Positions 52,304-61,534 of a stretch of 63,334 nt of DNA are shown piece after piece. Below the pieces are notes generated by a model. That model was not told where the DNA came from. It searched no databases and saw only the letters and a program-made list of their open reading frames with translations. Source of the stretch: JAFASC01 sp034669505. Its GTDB lineage: Bacteria; Pseudomonadota; Alphaproteobacteria; Rhizobiales; Beijerinckiaceae. Numbering within the stretch: the first letter of the stretch is position 1; each line of letters begins with the position of its first letter. Location: NCBI GenBank assembly GCA_034669505.1, contig JAXDNJ010000037.1, positions 1 through 63,334 on the forward strand, given 5' to 3'. The position numbers were made by a program, and so were the translations under genes.

Positions 52304-53599
52304 TCAGATCGATTGATCTTGGATCGCCGCCGCCAACAGGGCCCCGATGCCCCACAAGATGAGAAGACTCGAGAACGTCAGTCCTGTCGTAAGCGCCACT
52401 TTCGGATATGTGGCCGATTCCGGAATCGTCGGCCGCACCACGACGACGAGATAAAGCAGCTGCTTGGCGCGTTCCTGGCGCGCCTTCTCGTAAGCGGCTT
52501 GCGCGACCGTATACATCTTCTCGTTAAATTTCTCATTCAGCTCCAGTTCCTCGAATTTCGCGAGCTGTGCCGAGACGGTGTCGGTGCCCTTTGAGTCCGT
52601 TAGTTTTTGTTTGAGAGAAGCGATTTGTTGATCGATTGTCGCGAGGCGCATGCGCTGCAGGCGCTGGCTGGGCGAATCGGCGGCGAGCACGCCGGAAAGG
52701 CTGCGCAGATTGTTGTCGAGTTCGAGCCGCTCGATCGTAAGCTGGCCGACCATTTCGCCGATGCTTTTGGCTCGGCTGAGGGGGTCGATAAGCACGTGCT
52801 CGTTACGAAATTCAAGCAATTTCAAGCGCGCTTGCGCGAGCTTCTTGCCACCGAGTTCAACTTCGCTTTCGGCGCGTTCGACAGCATCCGATCGGCTACG
52901 TTTCGAAACATCGTTAACGAGCCGTTCGCTGAGATCGATAACGGTCTGCGCGATCTTGGTCGCGTCTTCGGGCGTGTAGGCTTGCACCTGTAAGGTAATG
53001 ATGCCCGACGTCGTGTCGATGCTGACCTTCGCCTTTGCCGTCCAATATTTCCAAAGCTCCTCGATATCCGAGTCCTTGCCGAGGCGGGACACGAAATCCG
53101 CGTCGTTGCGGGAATATATTCTTTCGAAAAATTCGCGGCCGCCCAGATCGGCGACGATCGCGCGGCTCTTGATGTAGTTCACGACGATGAAGGCGTCCTG
53201 GACAGTCGACTTGCTCGAGCCGCCCGTAATCTTGCTGATGATCGATGTGGCATCGATACCCGACGTCTTCTGCTCTTGCGATGCCCGCACCGTCAAGCGG
53301 GTCTCGGCGACATATTCGTCGGACGCGATGAACGCGCCGTAGAAGAGATAGCAGAGCGCAGGCGCAAGGACGCAGATGAGGAAGCTCTTCCAAAGCGCCC
53401 CGCCGCCGGCTGCGACATCGAGCACCTTTTCCGTACCGGCGAGAAGGCCAGGCGCGACCGGCAGCGCTCGGGCGCGGGCGGAAAACTGTCCGCCGAGCCG
53501 AGCAAGCGTGGCAGGGACTTTCCAGCCCGAGAGAGCCGGAACGCTGCGTGGCCGGGCGACCTCGATACCGTGCCTGGATTTCTCGACGACCTGCGTCAC
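52304..53599 (-). CDS. KpsE-like polysaccharide export inner-membrane protein (copy 2)
   Basis: 431 residues. A cytoplasmic N-terminus (about 1-80), TM1 (84-106), a large periplasmic domain with coiled coil, and a C-terminal TM (about 402-424) give the same plan as the protein at 49504. Conserved parts are YVAETRLTVRASQ, FIVVNYIKSRAIV and VRPTIPESATYPK. It precedes the Wza-like gene on the same strand, 256 bases away, so both could share a transcript or have separate promoters. Confidence 0.88.
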   Translation of the reverse strand: MTQVVEKSRHGIEVARPRSVPALSGWKVPATLARLGGQFSARARALPVAPGLLAGTEKVLDVAAGGGALWKSFLICVLAPALCYLFYGAFIASDEYVAETRLTVRASQEQKTSGIDATSIISKITGGSSKSTVQDAFIVVNYIKSRAIVADLGGREFFERIYSRNDADFVSRLGKDSDIEELWKYWTAKAKVSIDTTSGIITLQVQAYTPEDATKIAQTVIDLSERLVNDVSKRSRSDAVERAESEVELGGKKLAQARLKLLEFRNEHVLIDPLSRAKSIGEMVGQLTIERLELDNNLRSLSGVLAADSPSQRLQRMRLATIDQQIASLKQKLTDSKGTDTVSAQLAKFEELELNEKFNEKMYTVAQAAYEKARQERAKQLLYLVVVVRPTIPESATYPKVALTTGLTFSSLLILWGIGALLAAAIQDQSI

Positions 53600-53760
53600 C
53601 GGATGTAACCGTCCGTCCTTTAGCTGCGCGGCGACGCCGCCACCTTTTTCGCGCCGGATTACCGGCTCTGAGGAGAAGAGAAAGAGCCCCTCACCGCGGC
53701 CTTTCTAAGGCATCGGAAATCACGGCGTCCGCAGGCAGCGCCCTGAAAGTAAAGAACCTT

Positions 53761-55743
53761 CTAACCAAGGGCTTCCTGCCTCCTGAAGAGAGAAAAAGCC
53801 GGATGAAAAAACGGATCGTCACGAACTGACTTGCGCCAACGCCGGACAAAATACGTGCGCTCTTCATGATGGACCTTAAGGAGACGAAATTTTGCACCCC
53901 CTCGGCTTGCCGATTCCTCGTGATTCAGGCTCACCTCGGAGAGGCACACCGTCTTCCAGCCCCTCTCGCTCAGTCGGAGGCAGAGATCGACATCGTTGAG
54001 TTCGATCGGCAGGTTCACCGAATCGAAGCCCCCGACCGCGTCGAACTTGCGGCGCGAGACGGCGAGGCAGGCGCCCGTCACAGCCGAGACTTCGTGGAGG
54101 ACTCTGTGACGGCCGGCCCAGCCGGGATCCGCCCCAGGCGCACCGGCGCCGAAATGACCGGCTGTCTCGCCGATTCCCAGGGAGACGCCGGAATGTTGGA
54201 CGCTACCATCGGGATAGAGGAGCTTCGTCCCGATCGCGCCGAGTTCCGGCCGGCCTGCTGCTGCGGTGAGCCGGCTCAGCCAATCCGGCGAGCGCACGCT
54301 GGTATCGTCGTTGAGGAAGACCAGCACCTCCTGCGCCCCGACAGCGGCGCCAGCGTTGCACAGGCCGGCAAAATTGAAGGGCCCGGGCTGTGCGAGAACG
54401 GTGACGCGCGGGTCCGGGGCAAGGCGCGCCAAAATCGCGCGCGTCGCGAGCTCAGTGCTGCCGTTGTCGACAATGACGATGCCGTAGGCCGCGTGACGCG
54501 TCTGCGAGAAAATGCTCGCGACGCATTTGTCGAGGAGGTCGCCGCCGTCGCGGGTGGGGATGATGATCGACGCGGATGCCGCATCTGCCGCGGCCCCCGC
54601 CCACCACGCCAGGGGGGTGGTGCTTGGCGGGGCGGCCTGGGGCTCCGCCCCGCGGGTCAGCAGCATGCGCCGCAGATGACCGACCGCGTCGGCCGGAAGC
54701 GCCTCCGGCGGGCTGATCAAAGCGGACATATCCTGAGGCCCTGCCGCGGCGCCGCCGCGCTGCACGAGCCGCACCCGCGCAAAGATTGCGCGCCCGAGAT
54801 AGGGCCGGGCGGCCTGCAAGAGCGGGCTCCAGTCGGGCTTCAAGGCGGGAACAAGCGCGCCCGCCCCCGTATCCTCCATCTCGTCGGCGTAGAAGATTTG
54901 CTGCGCCGGACAGCGCGCCGCGTGCTCGACGGCGCAGGCAAAGGCATGCGGCTCCAGCCGATCGCCTGCTTGCAGGACAAACACGAGATCATCGGGATGT
55001 GCGGCGCCGTCCGGCCATTCCTCCGCTTCGTAGAGGTGCCATTTCGTATAAAGCTGCGCGTGCAGCGATCGGAGGCTGTTTTCCCTCGCCTCCCCGCCAG
55101 AACCTCTCGTAAAGACGTGAATATTCGGGCCGTTGGCCCAATCGACGCGCGGCGTATCGACCTCGACCAGATCGAGCGCACGCGCGCGGCGCTTCCGCCA
55201 AGTCTCGAACTTCGCCAACGGCGTGAAGCCGAGCGCCCAATCGAGGTTCATGTCGTATTCGGCGCGAAATCCGGGCACGCCGTAGAACAGCGCCGAGAGC
55301 GCGTAACGCGGCGAGCGGCGTAGCGCCTTCAGCCACAGCGCGACCCCATTGCGGCGGCGGACGCGCTCGATAAGGAAATCGAAGCGGCCGGGATGCCGCG
55401 TCGGACTGATCCACACGTCGGTCCTGCCGTGCGGCACGCGCCCGGTCCAGATGCCCGCACCTGCGACCGGTGCGGGCAGAAAGCGCTCGACCTCCGCGCC
55501 ATCGGCCAGGAAAAAGCGCAGGATCGGCCGCACCGGATCGTCGAACAGGCTCGCGCGATAGACGATTTCGACGAAACCGCCAGGCCTGAAGGCGCCGATA
55601 TCATCGAACCGGAGCCAAGGCTCGTCGCTGGTCGCCAACATGCGTCCGTGCACGATCTCGACATCACGCTGCGGCAGAAGCGCAATCACATTTGCGGAGT
55701 TCACGGAGGGTGCGGGAACCGGGTTCGGCTCGAAATCGGTCAA
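53761..55743 (-). CDS. Two-region glycosyltransferase family 2 protein
   Basis: 660 residues. The C-terminal half (about 395-640) is a GT2/GT-A domain with SIIIPTRDGGDLLDKCVASI, VFLNDDTSVRSPDW (DxD-type) and GGFDSVNLPIELNDVDLCLR motifs. The N-terminal 380 residues contain another GT-like region (about 195-320, with DDLVFVLQAGDRLEPHAFAC) whose catalytic residues are less clear. No membrane helix is present. It is next to the export genes, so it likely builds the exported polymer. The sugar specificity is unknown. Confidence 0.87.
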   Translation of the reverse strand: MTDFEPNPVPAPSVNSANVIALLPQRDVEIVHGRMLATSDEPWLRFDDIGAFRPGGFVEIVYRASLFDDPVRPILRFFLADGAEVERFLPAPVAGAGIWTGRVPHGRTDVWISPTRHPGRFDFLIERVRRRNGVALWLKALRRSPRYALSALFYGVPGFRAEYDMNLDWALGFTPLAKFETWRKRRARALDLVEVDTPRVDWANGPNIHVFTRGSGGEARENSLRSLHAQLYTKWHLYEAEEWPDGAAHPDDLVFVLQAGDRLEPHAFACAVEHAARCPAQQIFYADEMEDTGAGALVPALKPDWSPLLQAARPYLGRAIFARVRLVQRGGAAAGPQDMSALISPPEALPADAVGHLRRMLLTRGAEPQAAPPSTTPLAWWAGAAADAASASIIIPTRDGGDLLDKCVASIFSQTRHAAYGIVIVDNGSTELATRAILARLAPDPRVTVLAQPGPFNFAGLCNAGAAVGAQEVLVFLNDDTSVRSPDWLSRLTAAAGRPELGAIGTKLLYPDGSVQHSGVSLGIGETAGHFGAGAPGADPGWAGRHRVLHEVSAVTGACLAVSRRKFDAVGGFDSVNLPIELNDVDLCLRLSERGWKTVCLSEVSLNHEESASRGGAKFRLLKVHHEERTYFVRRWRKSVRDDPFFHPAFSLFRRQEALG

Positions 55744-55819
55744 AATCCGGTCCCGGCTTAGCGTCGGCGGCGCTGATAGGATAGGTGGACCAAAGCGTCA
55801 ATGAACCGGCAGGCAGCAA

Positions 55820-56596
55820 TTGCAGGAACGCGTCTACGTCATCACCGGTGCTTCGAGCGGCATCGGCAGGGCGCTGGCCATTGCGCTCGCAGGGCCCGGT
55901 GCCGTTCTCGGCTTACTCGGCCGCGATGCGGCGCGGCTCGCTGAGACAGCCGAGGCCTGCATCTCGCGCGCGGCGTCGGTTCGTGTGATGTCCGCGGATG
56001 TGCGTCGCCGCGACGAGCTGCGCGCCACCCTTCTGCAGTTTGATTCCAAGCACCCCGTCGATTGCGTGATTGCTAATGCCGGGGTTTCCGTCGGCACCTC
56101 GCCGGCCGGCGAAATCGAGAGCGAAGACGAAACATTCGCTCTCTTCGAAATAAACCTCGCCGGCGCGCTGGCGACGGCCTTGCCGCTGATCCCTCGGATG
56201 CGCGAGCGGCGGCACGGACGCATCGTGTTTGTAAGCTCGATCGCGGCATTGGCGCCGTTGCCCGACGCCGCCGCCTATAGCGGCAGCAAGGCGGCGCTTC
56301 TCGCCTACGGGCTCGCGATGCGCGAGCGGCTGCGCGACGACGGCATCAAGGTGAACGTCGTCTGCCCCGGCTTCGTGACGACGCCGATGGCGGCGGATTA
56401 TCTCGGCTGGAAACCGTTCGAAATTTCCCCCGACGATGCCGCGCGCCGGATCATCCGCGGGCTCGAGCGCGATCGCGCCGTCATCGCGTTTCCGTGGCCA
56501 CTCGTCCTTGCGGCGCGCTTTCAGCAGATGCTGCCGGAAGCCTTGCGGAGGTTCGGATCAAGCGCGTTCCGGTTTCGCATCGCGCCGCGGGCGTAA
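55820..56596 (+). CDS. SDR family oxidoreductase
   Basis: 258 residues of classical SDR fold. TGASSGIG cofactor loop (about 9-16), NAG in VIANAGVSVG, catalytic Ser in FVSSIAALAPLPDAA with YSGSKAALLAYGL (YxxxK) are present, so it is active. The start is a TTG at 55820 directly upstream of the Rossmann strand; no in-frame ATG is nearer. It converges with the MurU-like gene 4 bases away. The substrate is unknown; the sugar-gene context is suggestive only. Confidence 0.9.
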   Translation: MQERVYVITGASSGIGRALAIALAGPGAVLGLLGRDAARLAETAEACISRAASVRVMSADVRRRDELRATLLQFDSKHPVDCVIANAGVSVGTSPAGEIESEDETFALFEINLAGALATALPLIPRMRERRHGRIVFVSSIAALAPLPDAAAYSGSKAALLAYGLAMRERLRDDGIKVNVVCPGFVTTPMAADYLGWKPFEISPDDAARRIIRGLERDRAVIAFPWPLVLAARFQQMLPEALRRFGSSAFRFRIAPRA

Positions 56597-56600
56597 AAGC

Positions 56601-57314
56601 TTACATGACGGACCTCCGGATCGCCCGCTCCGCCTCATCGATGGCCGCAGGCGTGCCGACATGCAGCCATTGCCCGTCGAGCCGCTGGCCGAAGAGACGG
56701 CCCTGCTCCGCGGCCTCGAAAAAGAACGGCGCCAGCCGGAACACATCTTCCTTCGTGTCTGCAAAAAGCTCCGGCTTCATGATGCCGACGCCGGCATACA
56801 CGAACGGCGCCACTTCGCTTTCGCCGCGGCGGGTCAGCCGGCCGCCACCATCCATGAAGAAGTCGCCCGCCCAATCGACACCGATACTGGTGGCGCTCGC
56901 GGCAACGAGCAGCAAGATGTCCATTATGTCCGGGTCCCACCGATCGCGCAGACGCGCGAGATTGCTGCGTGCGCCTTCGAGCCAGATCGCATCGGTGTTG
57001 CAGATGAAGAACGGCTTGTCGCCGATCAGCGGCAAAACTTTCCTGATCCCGCCGCCTTGGTCGAGCAGTTTCTCGCGCTCGTCCGAGATGATGATCTTCG
57101 GCGCGGTGCGGCGCGCAAGATGCTGCTCCAACTGATCCGCGAGATAATGCACGTTGACGATCGCGCGTCCGACGCCGATCTCGGCGAAGCGGTCGAGCAT
57201 GTGATCGATCATCGTGCGGCCGCCGATCTTGACCAGCGGCTTCGGAACCGCGTCGGTGACCGGACGCATGCGCTTGCCGAGGCCCGCGGCAAACACCATC
57301 ACGGTGTCAGGCAC
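56601..57314 (-). CDS. MurU-like nucleotidyltransferase
   Basis: 237 residues of the sugar-1-phosphate nucleotidyltransferase family. FAAGLGKRMRPVTDAVPKPL and INVHYLADQLEQHL are the signature segments, and FICNTDAIWL holds the metal-binding Asp. The length matches MurU, N-acetylmuramate alpha-1-phosphate uridylyltransferase, more closely than larger RfbA-type enzymes. It follows the TsaE-phosphotransferase fusion by 23 bases, which gives an AmgK-MurU pair. That pathway recycles cell-wall MurNAc to UDP-MurNAc. The GTG at 57314 is the likely start; ATG at 57299 is possible. Confidence 0.83.
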   Translation of the reverse strand: MPDTVMVFAAGLGKRMRPVTDAVPKPLVKIGGRTMIDHMLDRFAEIGVGRAIVNVHYLADQLEQHLARRTAPKIIISDEREKLLDQGGGIRKVLPLIGDKPFFICNTDAIWLEGARSNLARLRDRWDPDIMDILLLVAASATSIGVDWAGDFFMDGGGRLTRRGESEVAPFVYAGVGIMKPELFADTKEDVFRLAPFFFEAAEQGRLFGQRLDGQWLHVGTPAAIDEAERAIRRSVM

Positions 57315-57337
57315 GGGGGTGCTCGGTTCTGAAGCGC

Positions 57338-58870
57338 TCAGGCCGACCTCACCAGCCCGGACCACATGTAATCGTCGTACCACGATTGCAGATTTGCGAG
57401 CGCCGGATGATTGAGGCTTTTGCGCAGATACGTCTCCACCCGCGGCATATGCGCATGATACCACGGCTTATGATCGCGCTTGTCGAGACGCGCGAAAATG
57501 CCAAGCACTTTTGTCGCGCGCTGCGCACCTAGAATGGCATAGGCGCGCGCGAAGGTGGCCATGTCGAAACTGGGGTCAGCCTGCTTGCGCAAGCGCGCAT
57601 AGGCGCCGAGCAGTTTCAGTTCGAGATCGTCGGACACGGTCACCCGCGCATCCTGCAGCAGCGAGGCCAAGTCGTAGGCGGGATGGCCCATGACGCAATC
57701 CTGGAAGTCGACGAGGCCGACGCGCGCAATTCCCTCGCGCTCGGCAAGCCAGATCAGATTGGGCGAGTGATAATCGCGCAGCGTCCATGTCGGCCGCGCC
57801 AAAGCGATCTCCACGAGCGCTTGGCGCCACAGATTCACGAACGTCGCGCGTGTTCCCGACGACAGCGTCGCCTTCGCCACATGCGGGGCGTACCAGTCGA
57901 CGAGGAGTTCGACTTCGATGAGGAGCGCGTCGAGATCGTAGGCCGGGATGCGGTAATGCCCGTTGGCGAGCGGCACGACATCGGAGGCACTGCGCCCGTG
58001 CAGGCTTGCGAGCAGCGTGACGGCTTCGAGATAGCGCTCCGGAATCGGGCCATTGTCATCGACTATGCGCTGGCTGCCGAGGTCTTCCAGCAACGCGAGG
58101 CCCGCCGCCGCATCCTCGGCATAAATCTCGGGTGCCGAAAGCCCTTGTCCCCGCAACGCTCGATCCAGCGCCAGAAACGGCTTGATCGTCTCGGCCAGCC
58201 GCGCGATCGCGCTATAAGGTTTGCCGTAGCGCACCGGCGGACCGTCGGGACGCGCCGGCGAGATCATGAGGATCGCGCTGCGCCCGTCCGGCTTCTCCAG
58301 GCGCTCGAAACTACGCGTCGAGGCATCCCCCTGAATGAAGCTGCGGGACGCTTCGCTCCATCCGGCACGCGACAGCAAATCCTGGATCGCTTTGACCTGC
58401 GCGAGACGCGGTGCAAACGTCCCGCTGGCCGAAAGCGTCACCCGCCGCTGGTTTTCCCCGAGCTCGGGAGCCAGCTCGATACGTATGTCGAGCCGGTCCT
58501 GCGGCAGAGCGTCGCCCGCCTGCTCGGGCCATTCTACGATGACGACGGCGCCTTCCGCGCTCTCTTCCCATCCGAGCTCCGCCAGCTCCGAGGGATTGTT
58601 GATCCTGAAAAGATCGGCGTGAACGAGAGGAAACCCGGCGCCGTCATAGACCTGCATCAAAGTGTAAGTGGGGCTCGGAACTTCGAGATCAGGGTCGCGG
58701 GTCAGCGAGCGGATCAGCGCGCGCGCAAAGGTCGTCTTGCCCGAACCGAGTTCACCCGAAAGCGCAACGAGATCGTCGGCTTTGACATACGACGCCACTT
58801 TCACCGCGAGGGCGTTTGTCGCCGCCTCGTCGGCAAGGTCGATGTCCCAAACCGTCGCCTGTGTCTCCAC
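57338..58870 (-). CDS. TsaE ATPase fused to an AmgK-like phosphotransferase
   Basis: 510 residues. The N-terminal part (about 1-160) is TsaE, with Walker A SGELGSGKTTFARAL, the ATPase subunit of the t6A37 tRNA-modification complex. The C-terminal part (about 170-510) is an APH-type phosphotransferase with QGDASTRSFERL start, LRDYHSPNLIWL catalytic Asp loop and GLVDFQDCVMGHPAYDLASL metal-binding loop, as in AmgK kinase for amino sugars. This fusion is known in Rhizobiales. The MurU-like gene downstream supports a MurNAc-1-kinase role of the C-terminal part. Confidence 0.92.
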   Translation of the reverse strand: METQATVWDIDLADEAATNALAVKVASYVKADDLVALSGELGSGKTTFARALIRSLTRDPDLEVPSPTYTLMQVYDGAGFPLVHADLFRINNPSELAELGWEESAEGAVVIVEWPEQAGDALPQDRLDIRIELAPELGENQRRVTLSASGTFAPRLAQVKAIQDLLSRAGWSEASRSFIQGDASTRSFERLEKPDGRSAILMISPARPDGPPVRYGKPYSAIARLAETIKPFLALDRALRGQGLSAPEIYAEDAAAGLALLEDLGSQRIVDDNGPIPERYLEAVTLLASLHGRSASDVVPLANGHYRIPAYDLDALLIEVELLVDWYAPHVAKATLSSGTRATFVNLWRQALVEIALARPTWTLRDYHSPNLIWLAEREGIARVGLVDFQDCVMGHPAYDLASLLQDARVTVSDDLELKLLGAYARLRKQADPSFDMATFARAYAILGAQRATKVLGIFARLDKRDHKPWYHAHMPRVETYLRKSLNHPALANLQSWYDDYMWSGLVRSA

Positions 58871-58882
58871 GTATCCTCGTCT

Positions 58883-61375
58883 TTAGGCTCGCTCCGCCAG
58901 TGGCGCGCCGCTTTCCTGCAGCTCATCGACCGGGAAGATGCAGGTGACCGTCGTTCCCTCTCCCGGCGCCGAGTCGATGAAGATTTTGCCGCCGTGAAGT
59001 TCGACGAAGGATCGCACGATCGAAAGGCCGAGGCCAACGCCGCGGTGGCGCGAGCCGACGGTGTGGCTTTCAAACCTGTCGAAAACCTTATCGAGAATTT
59101 CCGGCGGAATGCCGCGGCCGCGATCGCTCACCTTGAACACGACCTCCTTCGGCCGGCGTAGCGCCGCCAGCGTGACCGTCTGTCCGGGCTCGGAGAAGCC
59201 GATTGCATTGGAGAGAAGATTGAACAGTATCTGCCGCACGCGTTTTCCGTCGGCGCGGAAACTGCCGATATTGTCCGTGGTGACGATATTCAGATCGATG
59301 GCCGCATCGGAGAGGCGGTCCTGCAAGCCTTCCGCCGCGGCCTCGATCGTCTCTTCGATATGGACGTCGGCAAGCTGCAACTCGGTCGCGCCGGTATCGA
59401 TCGTGGCGAGATCGAGAATGTCGTTGATGATCGCGAGCAGCGCGGCGGATGATTTCAGGACATAGCCGGCATATTCGCGCTGCTTCTCATTCAGAGGTCC
59501 GATCGAGCCGTCGCCCAGAAGCTGAATAAAGCCGATGATGTTGGTCAGCGGCGAGCGTAGCTCGTAACTGACGTGATGGACGAAATCGTTGCGCAGTTTC
59601 TCGGCGGCGAGCAGCGCCGCGTTCATATTGGTCAGCGCGCGCTCGACATTCACGCTCGCAGTCATATCGATGAAGGTGACGAGGGTCGCCCCATCGGGCA
59701 GCGGCTGCGCGGCGCAATCGAGGACCGAGCCGTCGGTGCGTTCGAGCCGCCGTTCGAACCCGGTACGTCCTTCCGACAAGCCGGTGACGATGGCGCGCAG
59801 CGCACTCCAGGCTGCTTCCTGCGGATGCAGCGGTTTGCAAGCCTCCGCCAGCGCATCGAAATGCGGCTGCATGCGAAGCGCAGCGGGATCGACGCGCCAC
59901 AGCGTCGAGAACGCGGGGTTTGCAAGTTTCAGGCGGCCGTCGGTGCCGAAAACCGCGACGCCTTCCTTCAACGTTTCCAGCGTCTCGCCCTGGACGCGCG
60001 TCAGCGCATTGAATTGCGATTCGAGGTGGAAGCGCTCGGAGACGTCGTCGAAGAGGTAGGTGACGCCGCCTTGCGGATTGGGATTGGTGACGACGCGCAG
60101 CGTACGGCCATCCGGCAAGTACCAGGGCTGTTCTGTGGTCTCAACCGATTGATAGGCGCCCATTAGGCCGTTCTTCCACGCACGGAAATCGGCTTGCTCG
60201 GGCAAGCGGCGTTCAGCGCGGAGACGATCGAGGATTTCGGAATCCGTCGGCCGCTGGCTGAGGAAGCTTGCGTCGAGCGACCATAGATCGCGATAAGCCG
60301 CGTTGTTGAAGACGAGGCGCTTCTTGCGGTCGAAAATCGCGACGCCGGTTGGCATCTGGTCGAGCGTGCGCGCATGCGATTCCATCTGCCGCTCGAGATC
60401 GGCGCGCGCCGCTTCGAGTTCGCTTAAGTCGTTCGCGATGGCGACCGAATAGGGCGACGCCGGCACATCGACGACGTCGAGCGTGTGGCGCTCGCCGGCA
60501 ACGACGGCTTGCACGCGAGCCCGCCAGATTTCGCCTCGGCTGAGCGCCCCGGCGGCGGCTTCGCGGTCCGGCTTTTCCAGAAGGTCGATATGGCGCGCGA
60601 TAACATCCTCGGGCTTGGTTCCCTCCACCGCACGCAGGTAAGCGCTGTTGACCCAGGTCAGCCGGCCCGCCTCATTGCGCATCCAGACCGGATCAGCGAT
60701 CGCGTCGAGCATGGTGCGCAGCGCATTGGCGATCGCTTTCGTCTCGGCATAGCGCTCGCGCAATCCAATCAGCTCGAGCCGGTCGCCGGAGACGTCGCGG
60801 ATGCGCATGACGGCGCGGCCGCCAACGGGGCGGCCTTCTGCCTCGAGATGTCGCCCGGCGAGACTTGCGAGCGGCATGCGGAAAGCTTCGCCTCGCTGAC
60901 GCAGGCGCTCGACACAGGCCTCGAGCTGCTGTGCCGCCTGCGGGGCGAGCCAAGATCCGAAGCCCAGCACGCGACGCGCGACCGGCGCGTCGGTGACGAG
61001 CGACAGATCGCCTTCGATGTCGGGATCGCCATTCGCCGAGCTCCAGGCGATGGCGATCTGCGGTTCGGCAGAGAGGAACACCTGCGCGCGATCGAGTTGG
61101 TGACGCAGATGCGCGAGCTCATTGGTGAGATGCGCCTCGCGCTGGGTCCAACGCTGCCGGCCGGTCAGGTGCAGAAGCGCGGTGATGGTCGAGAAAAGAA
61201 CGAGGCCGAGGACGAGCAACACGCCGGCGAGACCTGACGTCTCCGCCATGTGATCGGGGTTGATGAAGTCGAAGTTTTGGGCGCGCACGGGACCGGCGGC
61301 AAATGAAAGGCAGGCGATTGCGGCCAAAGCCGCCGATAGAAGGCAAGTCGGGTCACGCCGTGGCCGCCGTGCCAT
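58883..61375 (-). CDS. divL: DivL-type PAS sensor pseudokinase with Tyr in the H-box
   Basis: 830 residues. A signal/transmembrane N-terminus (about 9-29 and 45-68) is followed by several PAS domains (from about 205 to 580), a dimerisation helix and a complete ATPase domain (N-box LFNLLSNAIGF, G-boxes DRGRGIP and GVGLGLS). The H-box reads FVHHVSYELRSPL, with Tyr604 in place of the phospho-accepting His of HELRTP. Tyr in this position is the hallmark of Caulobacter DivL, which regulates CckA. The ATG at 61375 has GAGGAG 7 bases upstream; an in-frame start at 61414 lies further up. The TsaE fusion follows after 12 bases. Confidence 0.88.
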   Translation of the reverse strand: MARRPRRDPTCLLSAALAAIACLSFAAGPVRAQNFDFINPDHMAETSGLAGVLLVLGLVLFSTITALLHLTGRQRWTQREAHLTNELAHLRHQLDRAQVFLSAEPQIAIAWSSANGDPDIEGDLSLVTDAPVARRVLGFGSWLAPQAAQQLEACVERLRQRGEAFRMPLASLAGRHLEAEGRPVGGRAVMRIRDVSGDRLELIGLRERYAETKAIANALRTMLDAIADPVWMRNEAGRLTWVNSAYLRAVEGTKPEDVIARHIDLLEKPDREAAAGALSRGEIWRARVQAVVAGERHTLDVVDVPASPYSVAIANDLSELEAARADLERQMESHARTLDQMPTGVAIFDRKKRLVFNNAAYRDLWSLDASFLSQRPTDSEILDRLRAERRLPEQADFRAWKNGLMGAYQSVETTEQPWYLPDGRTLRVVTNPNPQGGVTYLFDDVSERFHLESQFNALTRVQGETLETLKEGVAVFGTDGRLKLANPAFSTLWRVDPAALRMQPHFDALAEACKPLHPQEAAWSALRAIVTGLSEGRTGFERRLERTDGSVLDCAAQPLPDGATLVTFIDMTASVNVERALTNMNAALLAAEKLRNDFVHHVSYELRSPLTNIIGFIQLLGDGSIGPLNEKQREYAGYVLKSSAALLAIINDILDLATIDTGATELQLADVHIEETIEAAAEGLQDRLSDAAIDLNIVTTDNIGSFRADGKRVRQILFNLLSNAIGFSEPGQTVTLAALRRPKEVVFKVSDRGRGIPPEILDKVFDRFESHTVGSRHRGVGLGLSIVRSFVELHGGKIFIDSAPGEGTTVTCIFPVDELQESGAPLAERA

Positions 61376-61534
61376 TCCTATCTCCTCGATGCGGTCCTGG
61401 CCCACACGCCTCACGCATGCGCAAAGGATCGCAATCGAGCCGCGTCCGCCCCGCCGCTCGAATCAATCGTGACTGTAGCCTTAGCCTGAGCGATTGAGAA
61501 TCCGGTTAAGAAAAGAACAACAGCTGTGACGAGT

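Noticed and set aside
53866..55323. 485-codon plus-strand open frame
   Set aside because: It is antisense to the glycosyltransferase gene on the minus strand, has no recognisable domain and shows the Arg/Ala-rich composition typical of shadow frames in GC-rich DNA.
57683..59161. 492-codon plus-strand open frame
   Set aside because: It is antisense to the TsaE fusion and divL genes, with Arg-rich, domain-free translation.
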